DNA of 9,051 nucleotides from CAYLWN01 sp964387625 (GTDB taxonomy: Bacteria; Patescibacteriota; Microgenomatia; UBA10105), in the NCBI GenBank assembly GCA_964387625.1, contig CAYLWN010000036.1:1-9051 (forward strand), written 5' to 3'. Shown here in pieces: positions 1-6,406 of this stretch. The first letter of the stretch is position 1. Every line of letters starts with the position of its first letter. The position numbers and the translations under genes were made by a program. Below the pieces are notes generated by a model. The model saw only the letters and a program-made list of their open reading frames with translations, made no database searches and had not been told where the DNA came from.

Positions 1-1409
1 GGAGCTAATTGTTGTATATTTTGCCAGAGTTTTAAATTTATAAAACTTAAGGGAATTTCCAAATCAATTTTTAAAAGACGTTGTAATTTTTCATCAGGTA
101 ATTTTTGCTCAACCAATTCTTCCAGTTTTTTTTGTAATAAAGTAATTTTGGCAGTTTCCACAGTAAAACCTGCTGCCATCGGATGTCCTCCGGCATCTAC
201 CAATAATTCACTACACTGCCTGATAGTTTCGATGATATTTAATCCGTTTATGGACCTCGCCGATGCTTTGGAATAGACATCACTTTTGGAAACCACAATA
301 GCCGGTCGGTAAAAACTTTCCGTGAGTTTTCCAGCTACCAATCCTATCACTCCCTGATTGTATGTTTCATGAGTTACAAAAATTAATTTTTTTAGAGTTT
401 TGGGTAATAATTGTTTGACATGTTCAAAAGTATCTATAGTTAATTGTTGTCTTTCGCGATTGGTTAAACCTAATTTTTTTGCCAATTTCTGTGCTGCTTC
501 GCTGTTTTTAGTACATAATAAACGTAAAGCGTCCAACCCGTGAACCAGCCTTCCCATAGCATTAAGACGGGGAGCTAAAATATGCGAAACTGAATAAGTG
601 TTAATTGTACCAACTTCTAAACCTGAATCTTTTATCAAAGCAAGTAACCCCACTCTTTTGGTTTGATTTAATTTTTCTAAACCCATTTTTACAATTGAAC
701 GATTTGAACTTGTTAAAGGCACTAAATCCGCAATTGTGCCAATAGTTGCCAAGACTAATAATTCATCAATATCAATAACCCTTCGACTACGCTCAGGGAT
801 TATTTTATATGATTTAATTATTTCTTTAGCAAGAAAATAGGAAACACCTGATCCGCTTAAATTGGTTGTATGCACAATTAGGCATTTAGGAATTTTTTTA
901 GGTTTCACATGATGATCTGTAATAATTACTTCAATTCCTTTTTTTTTGGCATATTCCACTTTTTCCCTAGCTGTAATTCCATGATCAACTGTAATAATTA
1001 ATTTTGGCTTATATTTAATGATAATTGAATTGATACCTTTGACTGACAGCCCGTATCCTTCCTCTACTCTGTGCGGAATATACGGCATTACATTGCCGCC
1101 CAACTTGTGAATGGTTTCCCACATAACAGCTCCACCGGTAATTCCATCAGCATCATAATCTGCATAAACTACAATTGACTCCTTGTTTTTAATAGCTTTT
1201 TTAATTCTTATTATTGCTTGTTTTAGGGATTTTACATCAATTTCAACGTTTTTCGCAGTCAATTTTTCTGGATTTGGAGGAGTTAAAAATAATTTCTTTT
1301 CTTTCGCAGATTTTATACCGCGGTTCGTTAATATTAAATTAATTATTTTTCCTACTTCGAACTGTGAACTTCGAACTGTGAACTTCGTTAATTTTTCCCA
1401 CTTTTTCAT
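1..1409 (-). CDS. recJ: Single-stranded-DNA-specific 5'-3' exonuclease RecJ (C-terminus cut off by window edge)
   Basis: RecJ degrades single-stranded DNA 5' to 3' with two metal ions, in RecF-type recombination, mismatch repair and base excision repair. Reading leftward from ATG at 1409-1407, 469 codons stay open to the window edge; the family is usually about 560-570 residues, so roughly 100 are missing. Visible DHH-family motifs: DYDADG at residues 84-89, VDHG 141-144, DHH 165-167, GTIADLVPL near 224-232, LAPRLNAMGR near 278-287, and the DHHA1 signature GGHPMAAGF near 408-415. Two stretches look like repeat DNA read as protein: residues about 8-19 (7-base-period tract 1355-1387) and PERSRR at 205-210 (palindromic repeat 779-798), the latter in the loop before the GTIAD motif. 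No Shine-Dalgarno is obvious. It is divergent from cca, across a 140-base spacer full of repeats. The assignment is firm; the effect of the inserted residues is unknown. Confidence 0.96.
   Translation of the reverse strand, partial: MKKWEKLTKFTVRSSQFEVGKIINLILTNRGIKSAKEKKLFLTPPNPEKLTAKNVEIDVKSLKQAIIRIKKAIKNKESIVVYADYDADGITGGAVMWETIHKLGGNVMPYIPHRVEEGYGLSVKGINSIIIKYKPKLIITVDHGITAREKVEYAKKKGIEVIITDHHVKPKKIPKCLIVHTTNLSGSGVSYFLAKEIIKSYKIIPERSRRVIDIDELLVLATIGTIADLVPLTSSNRSIVKMGLEKLNQTKRVGLLALIKDSGLEVGTINTYSVSHILAPRLNAMGRLVHGLDALRLLCTKNSEAAQKLAKKLGLTNRERQQLTIDTFEHVKQLLPKTLKKLIFVTHETYNQGVIGLVAGKLTESFYRPAIVVSKSDVYSKASARSINGLNIIETIRQCSELLVDAGGHPMAAGFTVETAKITLLQKKLEELVEQKLPDEKLQRLLKIDLEIPLSFINLKLWQNIQQLA
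779..798. repeat. Dispersed palindromic repeat read in frame inside recJ
   Basis: The 20-base sequence CCCTTCGACTACGCTCAGGG has complementary ends (CCCT/AGGG). Its core CTGAGCGTAG..CGAAG on the minus strand matches the repeat downstream of secF (3148-3174). It lies in frame in recJ and supplies the residues PERSRR. Sharing with 3148-3174 is directly visible; calling both members of one dispersed family is inference. Confidence 0.7.
1355..1387. repeat. 7-base-period tandem repeat inside the 5' end of recJ
   Basis: Reading the plus strand from 1355 gives CTTCGAA, CTGTGAA, CTTCGAA, CTGTGAA, CTTCG: heptamers of the form CTNNGAA, or two perfect tandem copies of a 14-mer (1359-1372 and 1373-1386). 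The tract is inside recJ and encodes roughly residues 8-19. A second heptamer tract with a different word is at 4069-4136. Confidence 0.85.
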
Positions 1410-1418
1410 ATTTTTAAT

Positions 1419-1452
1419 GTCATTCTGGAGGCCAAAGACCAATAGAATCTTT
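1419..1452 (+). repeat. Hairpin repeat A, recJ-cca spacer
   Basis: It begins GTCATTCTGGAGG and ends AATAGAATCTT; ATTCT near the left end can pair with AGAAT near the right end. It faces repeat B (1471-1518) across about 18 AT-rich bases. The GTCAT..CT start and the AG.AT end are shared with the copies at 1471-1518 and 3148-3174, which marks a dispersed palindromic repeat family. Confidence 0.75.
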
Positions 1453-1470
1453 TATATTTATCATATTAAG

Positions 1471-1518
1471 AAGATCCTATCGCTTCATCCCGCAAAGCGG
1501 GATTCGCTCCAGGATGAC
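1471..1518 (-). repeat. Hairpin repeat B with a second palindrome nested inside it
   Basis: On the minus strand it begins GTCATCCTGGAGCGAA and ends AGCGATAGGATCTT, in inverted orientation to repeat A. Its centre holds a separate perfect 7-bp hairpin, ATCCCGC-aaa-GCGGGAT, at 1487-1503. Removing this leaves an uninterrupted GCGA..AGCGATAG core, so one small palindrome appears to have inserted into another. Its outer end (GGATGACA) supplies the -35 box of the predicted cca promoter. Confidence 0.75.
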
Positions 1519-1543
1519 AACTTAATTATGTTAAAGGTATAAT
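1514..1543 (+). promoter_or_regulatory. Predicted cca promoter giving a leaderless mRNA
   Basis: The -35 ATGACA (1514-1519) and a perfect -10 TATAAT (1538-1543) are separated by 18 bases. The -10 ends 6 bases before the ATG at 1550, so transcription should start at or next to the A of the start codon. No Shine-Dalgarno is present, which fits. The -35 lies at the tip of repeat B. Confidence 0.65.
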
Positions 1544-1549
1544 AACAGT

Positions 1550-3021
1550 ATGTCAAAACTTCCTCAATCTGCACAGGAAATTATTGATAAATTAAATAAA
1601 GCCGGTTTTGAATGCTTTGCTGTTGGCGGATCTGTTCGAGATATATTGATGCGAAAAGAAACCAAAGGATGGGATTTCACTACTAATGCTACACCTAATG
1701 AAATAATGAAAATTTTTCCGGATAGTTTTTATGATAACAATTTTGGGACTGTGGGANNNNNNNNNNNNNNNNNNNNNNNNNNNNNNNNNNNNNNNNNNNN
1801 NNNNNNNNNNNNNNNNNNNNNNNNNNNNNNNNNNNNNNNNNNNNNNNNNNNNNNNNAAATATCTACCTGCGTAGACAGGAATTCGGGATGACAGAAAATA
1901 CCGAAGACGTTTATGAAATCACCACCTATAGAAGTGAAAAAGGATACACTGACAGCCGGCATCCTGATGAAATTATGTGGGGGAAAACTTTGGAGGAAGA
2001 TTTATCCCGCAGAGATTTAACTATAAATGCAATTGCATATGACGGGAAAAAATTAATTGATCCTTTCAACGGTCAAAGAGATTTGAAAAATAGACTGATC
2101 AGATCAGTTGGTGATCCCATACAAAGATTTACAGAGGATGCATTAAGACTCATGCGTACCGTAAGAATTGCTACCCAATTAGGTTTTGCTATTGAAGAAA
2201 AAACTTTTGCAGCTATTAAGAAATTGGCTCCGACAATAAACAAAGTTTCAGCTGATCGAATAAGACATGAGTTGAAGAGAATATTAGAAAGTGATTACCC
2301 AAGTGACGGAATTATGATTTTGAAAAATGCCGGAATATTGGATGAGCTTTTACCTGAATTGTCCAAAACTTTCGGTGTTTCACAAATTAGTCCCAAACGC
2401 CATCATATATATGATGTAGGAACACATTTACTTAAATCGCTTGAAGCAACTCCTTCAAAAAATTGGCTGGTTAGATTTGCAACTCTTATCCATGATATCG
2501 GTAAACCTCAGGTTTTCAGAAAAGACCAACAAACAAATTTAATCACCTTCTATAATCATGAAATGGTTGGCACAACAATAGCTAAAAATATTGCTAAAAG
2601 ATTAAATTTTTCCAAAAAAGATGCAGAAAAATTTGCTCTACTTGTACGCCATCATCAATTCACTGTTGATGAAAATCAAACTGATACCACACTTCGCAGA
2701 TTTGTTAAAAAAGTAGGTAAAGAAAATCTTCAAGATATTTTGGATTTAAGAATAGGTGACCGGGTTGGCGGTGGTGTGCCTATTACGTCCTGGAGATTAC
2801 GGTTATTTATAAAACGGCTTGAAGAAGTGCAAAAGCAGCCATTTACCGTAGCAGATCTCAAAGTTGACGGACACGATGTAATGAAAATATTTAAAATCAC
2901 TCCCGGTCCCAAAATCGGAAAAATTTTAAATGATTTATTTAATGATGTAGTTTTAGGAAAAATCAAAAATGACAGAGAAATTTTATTAAAGAAACTTCAA
3001 GAATTAAAAAAAACAATATGA
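1550..3021 (+). CDS. cca: CCA tRNA nucleotidyltransferase with HD domain (class II), interrupted by assembly gap
   Basis: This enzyme adds or repairs the 3'-terminal CCA of tRNAs using CTP and ATP, without a nucleic acid template. The first 69 codons (1550-1756) carry VGGSVRD and the end of the catalytic DxD region. After the N run the reading continues in another frame from about 1858 to the stop at 3019-3021. Downstream parts, numbered from the Met at 1888: LSRRDLTINA (39-48), FTEDALRLMR (81-90; E83, D84 and R87 form the usual base-selecting template), ADRIRHEL (122-129), then an HD phosphohydrolase domain with HH at 172-173, HD at 202-203, and later His 224 and 255. Because N runs of 100 normally mark gaps of unknown size, the frame change does not show a frameshift, and I treat the two parts as one gene. 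Oddities: residue 40 is Gly where the first Asp of DxD (D-W-D) is expected, and a repeat (1861-1893) encodes residues just before the TEDVYEITTYR segment. A leaderless promoter lies immediately upstream. Confidence 0.9.
1757..1856. other. Assembly gap of exactly 100 N inside cca
   Basis: One hundred consecutive N is a common scaffolder placeholder, so the true length is unknown. The gap stops right beside a copy of a dispersed repeat (1861-1893), which probably broke the assembly. Family comparison suggests only a short piece of Cca is missing, plus the rest of the repeat. Confidence 0.95.
1861..1893. repeat. Probable palindromic repeat fragment inside cca, at the gap edge
   Basis: The bases just right of the gap end in GGAATTCGGGATGACAG, resembling the GGATGACA end of repeat B, and contain CCTG/CAGG and CTAC/GTAG complementary pieces. 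Read in the cca frame they give YLRRQEFG, which does not look like Cca family sequence. The left half would be in the gap. I infer an in-frame repeat insertion. Confidence 0.55.
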
Positions 3022-3147
3022 GCATGTGAAAATTTTTGTAGATCGCATTGTCAGGAGGGACTAAGACTTTATTTAACAACGAAAAGATATTTCCCGATCG
3101 AGTTGCGGATCAAGAAAATTTTTACTGCGAATATTAGTTTTTATAAG

Positions 3148-3174
3148 AAGATTCTTCGCTACGCTCAGAATGAC
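3148..3174 (-). repeat. Dispersed hairpin repeat between cca and secF
   Basis: On the minus strand it runs from GTCATTCTGAGCG to GCGAAGAATCTT, with ATTCT/AGAAT able to pair. It shares the CTGAGCGTAG core with the recJ copy. It sits about 10 bases past the secF stop. The rest of the convergent spacer (3022-3184) holds no gene I can support and no clear terminator with a T-run. Confidence 0.75.
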
Positions 3175-3184
3175 GGGTTAAACT

Positions 3185-4060
3185 TTAACTTTTTTTATCT
3201 CTCAGTTTGTACCACAGATAAAGAATTGGAGTAGCCACAAAAGGTGAAGAATAACTTCCGGAAATTGTACCGATGAGTAATGCCAATACAAACCATTTTA
3301 CCGTTTCTCCACCTAATAAAAATAACGCCAGCAACATAAAAATAATTGTCAGGGAATTATTCAAAGACCTACCCATGGTTTCAGTTAAGGCCATATTTAT
3401 TTGTGTTTCAAAATCCCCGACTGCTGATTTTTTCCTGTATTCCCTAATCCTATCAAACACCACAATAGTGTCATGCATGGAAAAACTCATCGCTGTCAAA
3501 ACAGCTGTAATAAATAATGCATCCACTTCAACTCCCATTACTTTTCCTAGTATAGAAAATATTCCCAACACTACCAATAAATCATGAACGAGTGCTAATA
3601 TTGCAGATACGCCAAACCGGATATTTTTAAAAGCATAAGCCACATAAAGCAATATCGATACAATTGCCACAAGTGCAGCAATATAGGTTTTACTTAATAA
3701 TTCTTTACCCAATACAGGACCGACTGTTTCAAACCTAACTTCACTGACATCTTTATATTTATCTTTATATCCGGTGACCAATTTATTTTTTTGTTCATTA
3801 TCTATAGGTTTCATTTTAATAATATATCCATCTTGTGAAGATTTAGTGATGGATGCAACTTCCAATTTTTGTTCCTCTGAAATTTTTTTCAGATCATCAA
3901 CTTTTACCTGATCATTTTTAATCCTCACTTCCAATAGTGTTCCACCGGTAAAATCTAATGCCGGTTTCAATCCGTATTTCGCCAAAGAATAAATTCCCGG
4001 CACCAAAACACTTGCCGATATCAGCAAATAAATATACCAATAACGCATGAATCGAATCAT
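3185..4060 (-). CDS. secF: Protein translocase subunit SecF
   Basis: SecF works with SecD in the membrane to help SecYEG export proteins, using the proton motive force. At 291 residues it is normal for SecF. Seen: a first membrane segment (about 7-26), the family motif LDFTGGTLLE (35-44), a periplasmic domain (about 45-120), then five membrane segments. The fourth-segment signature reads MHDTIVVFDRIREYRKK (195-211), with Asp197 at the proton-relay position and His196 where Asn is more usual. The RSLNNSLT (231-238) and GSYSSPFVATPIL (268-280) segments are also typical. It follows secD by 71 bases in the same direction and is surely co-transcribed with it; the spacer is an inverted array of 7-base repeats. 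Only a weak GGA lies ahead of the ATG; Met5 is an alternative start. Confidence 0.95.
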   Translation of the reverse strand: MIRFMRYWYIYLLISASVLVPGIYSLAKYGLKPALDFTGGTLLEVRIKNDQVKVDDLKKISEEQKLEVASITKSSQDGYIIKMKPIDNEQKNKLVTGYKDKYKDVSEVRFETVGPVLGKELLSKTYIAALVAIVSILLYVAYAFKNIRFGVSAILALVHDLLVVLGIFSILGKVMGVEVDALFITAVLTAMSFSMHDTIVVFDRIREYRKKSAVGDFETQINMALTETMGRSLNNSLTIIFMLLALFLLGGETVKWFVLALLIGTISGSYSSPFVATPILYLWYKLRDKKS

Positions 4061-4068
4061 ATTATTCC

Positions 4069-4136
4069 AATGATAAATTATAAATGCTAAATGCTAAATT
4101 TTTCTATTGGTCATTTATCATTCAGCATTGGTCATT
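4069..4136. repeat. Inverted array of 7-base repeats filling the secD-secF spacer
   Basis: Left arm (plus strand) from 4069: AATGATA, AATTATA, AATGCTA, AATGCTA, AAT. Right arm from 4109: GGTCATT, TATCATT, CAGCATT, GGTCATT, which is the same AATGNNN word in inverted orientation. Four heptamers face four heptamers across about 9 bases. The last right-arm unit contains the TGA stop of secD (4132-4134), so the array abuts or has replaced the end of the gene. It resembles the heptamer tract in recJ in period but not in word. Confidence 0.85.
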
Positions 4137-5481
4137 TAATTTTCGGTTTGTAAAACACCCGAATAAGGTTTCTGCTTACAATAATTCCCGTAAATAATGA
4201 AACCAATACACCAATTGCCAAAGTCAGGGCAAATCCCCGGACCATACCTGATGATGGGAAAAAATTCCAATTAAGAGGATTGTATAAAATAAATGCTGTG
4301 ATAAGTGTTGTAAAATTGGCATCTCTAATCGAATCCCAAGCTTTACCAAAACCTAATTCCATGGCAATATTCCAAGGCTTACCTTTTCTAAGCTCTTCAG
4401 TAGTTCTTGCAAATATCAAAATATTACTATCCAAAGCCATACCAATAGACAGAATAAATCCAGCAATACCCGGTAATGTGAGTGTCACCGGAATTAATCT
4501 AAAAATTGCAAAAGAAATAAGTCCGTAAATAATCAGTGCTATGTCGGCAATTAACCCCAGGTATCCGTAATAAATAATCATGAATAATGCTACAAAAAAT
4601 AATCCTACCATACCTGCCCGGATACTTTTATTTATCGATTCATTCCCCAAAGTGGCTTCAACATTTTTTTGTTCAATAATTTTGATAGGTGTAGGTAATG
4701 CTCCGGCTGATAAATTTAGAGCTAAACTTTTAGCTTCTTCACGGGTAAAATTTCCGGTAATTTGTCCCCTGCCTTCAGTAATTGCTGTTTGAACAGTTGG
4801 AGCACTCAGGGGCATTTGGTCTAAAAATATGGCTAGTCTTTTTCCAACCAGTCTGGTTGAAACTTCTCCGAATTTTTTTCCGCCATCTTTCGTTAACTCA
4901 AAAGAGACCACCGGTTCACCTGTATTTTGATCAAAAACTACTTCTGCTTTTGACAAATCTTTACCCGTAATTTGCACTGATTTGGTATTTTGCATGGTGG
5001 GAAACATTGCAGAAGTTGTAGACTCGTTTATAAACTCCCGGAATTCCAATTGTGCAGTTTGTCCGATAGTTCCGACAGCTTGATTAATATCTTTTATTCC
5101 GGGTAATTCTACAATCACTCTGTAACTTTCATTCATTTTTGAAGTTTGCACTGTGGGTTCTGAAACTCCATAAAAATTAACTCTTCTGTCAATAATTTCT
5201 TTCACACTCTCCAAGGCTTTATCTCTGTCCTGTTGGGCAATCTGACCCATATCTGCTTCCAAAACCAGTTGAGTTCCACCCAATAAATCCAGTCCTAAAT
5301 GTGTATAAATTTTTTTATCAACTTGCAAAAATGGAATTTTGATTTCCGGCGGATTTATAATGCGGTTAATTTTGATAAACTGCCAATTTAAATTTAGCGG
5401 TAAATTTTCAGGTAAACTCAATACAAATGCGAAAACCGTCACAATTAAAATCAGATAAATACTTTTTTTTGCAGCTTTCAT
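4132..5481 (-). CDS. secD: Protein translocase subunit SecD
   Basis: SecD is the partner of SecF in proton-driven assistance of Sec protein export. At 449 residues it is shorter than the 615-residue E. coli protein, as in many compact genomes. Seen: a first membrane segment (about 7-24), the motif GLDLLGGTQLVLE (63-75), a periplasmic part containing the repeated helical block with DRRVNFYGVSEPTV (98-111), a second domain with GRGQITGNFTREEA (237-250), and five membrane segments from about 286 to 445. The functional Asp is kept in MALDSNILIFAR (348-359, Asp351). The ATG at 5481 is followed by KAAKK and a membrane helix, a sensible start, though no Shine-Dalgarno is visible. The stop lies within a 7-base-repeat array. 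Immediately upstream is the left end of the inverted-repeat cassette, which now separates secD from the DUF3048 gene. Confidence 0.95.
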   Translation of the reverse strand: MKAAKKSIYLILIVTVFAFVLSLPENLPLNLNWQFIKINRIINPPEIKIPFLQVDKKIYTHLGLDLLGGTQLVLEADMGQIAQQDRDKALESVKEIIDRRVNFYGVSEPTVQTSKMNESYRVIVELPGIKDINQAVGTIGQTAQLEFREFINESTTSAMFPTMQNTKSVQITGKDLSKAEVVFDQNTGEPVVSFELTKDGGKKFGEVSTRLVGKRLAIFLDQMPLSAPTVQTAITEGRGQITGNFTREEAKSLALNLSAGALPTPIKIIEQKNVEATLGNESINKSIRAGMVGLFFVALFMIIYYGYLGLIADIALIIYGLISFAIFRLIPVTLTLPGIAGFILSIGMALDSNILIFARTTEELRKGKPWNIAMELGFGKAWDSIRDANFTTLITAFILYNPLNWNFFPSSGMVRGFALTLAIGVLVSLFTGIIVSRNLIRVFYKPKIK

Positions 5482-5497
5482 AAAAAAAATTATTTAA

Positions 5498-5601
5498 GAA
5501 ACTGTTTAAATACAGGAATTAAAAGGTAAAAACAGCTTCATAAGAGTTTGTAATTAAAAAGTTCTTTATTTTTTTTTAAAAAAACTTTTTAAACAATCTC
5601 T
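5498..5601. repeat. Left terminal unit: two tandem hairpins
   Basis: The outer hairpin pairs GAAACTGTTT (5498-5507) with AAACAGCTTC (5530-5539), one mismatch. After ATA, the inner hairpin starts AGAGTTTGT (5543-5551), continues through AAAAAGTTCTTT, a T-run and AACTTTTT, and ends AAACAATCTCT (5591-5601), reaching the stop codon of the AbrB-like gene. The inner loop is degenerate and lacks the -10 box seen at the right end. On the minus strand it could also terminate the cassette transcript. Confidence 0.7.
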
Positions 5602-5800
5602 AATGTTTTACTATATTTTTCCGGTTAAAATCCAGAGGTAATTGCCGGGTCAAAGGGAAAAAATAGGTAATTTTATTTTTACGTTCATCAAGTTTTACCG
5701 CTACTTCATCTCCCGCTTTTATCCCCAATGCACTTACAAACCGGATTGGCAAAACCACAGATAAACTATTGCCCGATTTGAAAATTTTTTGCCTAACCAT
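5600..5800 (-). CDS. AbrB/MazE-type DNA-binding protein
   Basis: A 66-residue protein with one SpoVT-AbrB swapped-hairpin domain: KSGNSLSVVLPIRFV (8-22) followed by LGIKAGDEVAVKLDE (25-39). Such proteins bind DNA as dimers and act as antitoxins or transition regulators. The C-terminal 25 residues are basic and not distinctive. It starts 15 bases after the stop of the winged-helix/nucleotidyltransferase gene, so the two are one transcript. There is no Shine-Dalgarno ahead of the ATG, so translation may depend on the upstream gene. Its stop (TAG) lies in the inner arm of the left terminal unit. Inference: it could regulate the cassette by binding the end hairpins, or be the antitoxin-like partner of its neighbour; no recognisable toxin is present. 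Confidence 0.85.
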   Translation of the reverse strand: MVRQKIFKSGNSLSVVLPIRFVSALGIKAGDEVAVKLDERKNKITYFFPLTRQLPLDFNRKNIVKH

Positions 5801-5815
5801 AAAAATTTGTAATTT

Positions 5816-6391
5816 TCAGGCAGCTAACTCTTCTTCATCTCCTAAAATCATCACTCTGGCCCCTAACAAAATTTCTGAAATAAATTGATCTTTGCGTTTT
5901 TTACGGAATATAAATTCTTCTTCTGTCATCACAGTGTAATTTATTTCGCGGCCCCTATAAGTTTCTTCCTGTCTGACCAATTGTCCCAATTCCGGCAAAA
6001 CTACAGTACCAACCAATAATAAATCTACATCACTGGGATTATGAGCCAACCTACGGACAAATTTACCTGAAAGCATTGCAAATTTTATTTTGCCTAACTT
6101 GGCTTTATATTTAAGAATATCCCCGCCTAATCCTGAAGTTTTGGCAATAAGCTCCAATAGTTCAAAATATATCGGATGGTTTTTCCTGAATGTATAATAT
6201 AATCTGTTTGCACGGGGTTCTTTACTGACATATCCTTTATCTTCCAAATGTTTTAATTCTCGGCGCACTGCATTGATTTCTTCTTTTATTTGTCTGACAA
6301 TTTCCCGGACATGAAAAATCTTATCCGGATTGCTTAACAATAAAGTAAGCAATTTGACTCTAACTCGGGAAGTTATTAAATCTTTTAGCAT
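5816..6391 (-). CDS. Winged-helix DNA-binding protein fused to a minimal nucleotidyltransferase domain
   Basis: 191 residues, function not established. The N-terminal half is an ArsR-like winged helix: helices 1-20, IFHVREIVRQIKEEINAVRR (25-44) as the likely recognition region, and a wing GYVSKEPRANRLYYTF (53-68). The C-terminal half resembles a Pol-beta/MNT nucleotidyltransferase: MLSGKFVRR (106-114) in place of the usual GS..RG motif, then PSDVDLLLVG (119-128) with the metal-binding pair D121 and D123. The third acidic position is uncertain, as the strand reads REINYTVMT (148-156), so activity may be altered. Proteins of this architecture are, to my knowledge, frequent in Patescibacteria. 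AGAGGTAGGA just upstream is the best Shine-Dalgarno on this strand and fixes the ATG at 6391. It is the first gene of the inverted-repeat cassette and has a promoter in the right end. Confidence 0.85.
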   Translation of the reverse strand: MLKDLITSRVRVKLLTLLLSNPDKIFHVREIVRQIKEEINAVRRELKHLEDKGYVSKEPRANRLYYTFRKNHPIYFELLELIAKTSGLGGDILKYKAKLGKIKFAMLSGKFVRRLAHNPSDVDLLLVGTVVLPELGQLVRQEETYRGREINYTVMTEEEFIFRKKRKDQFISEILLGARVMILGDEEELAA

Positions 6392-6406
6392 ATATTCCTA
6401 CCTCTT

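Noticed and set aside
1183..1542. 119-residue open frame on the plus strand
   Set aside because: It is antisense to recJ and the repeat spacer, with no domain or ribosome site; recJ motifs are unambiguous on the other strand.
1550..3021. Frameshifted cca pseudogene
   Set aside because: The frame change falls across an N run of conventional length, so it says nothing about the true frame; downstream motifs are intact.
3022..3147. Remnant of a gene after cca (short frames such as MKIFVDRIV and EKIFPDRVADQE)
   Set aside because: The pieces are short, in different frames and separated by stops, and I could not link them to a family.
4069..4136. CRISPR array
   Set aside because: Units are 7 bases with no spacers and occur in inverted orientation; no cas genes are present.
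5600..6391. Classic HEPN/MNT or MazEF toxin-antitoxin pair
   Set aside because: One protein is AbrB-like and the other has a winged helix plus nucleotidyltransferase; neither is a HEPN or MazF toxin, so the label would go beyond the sequence.
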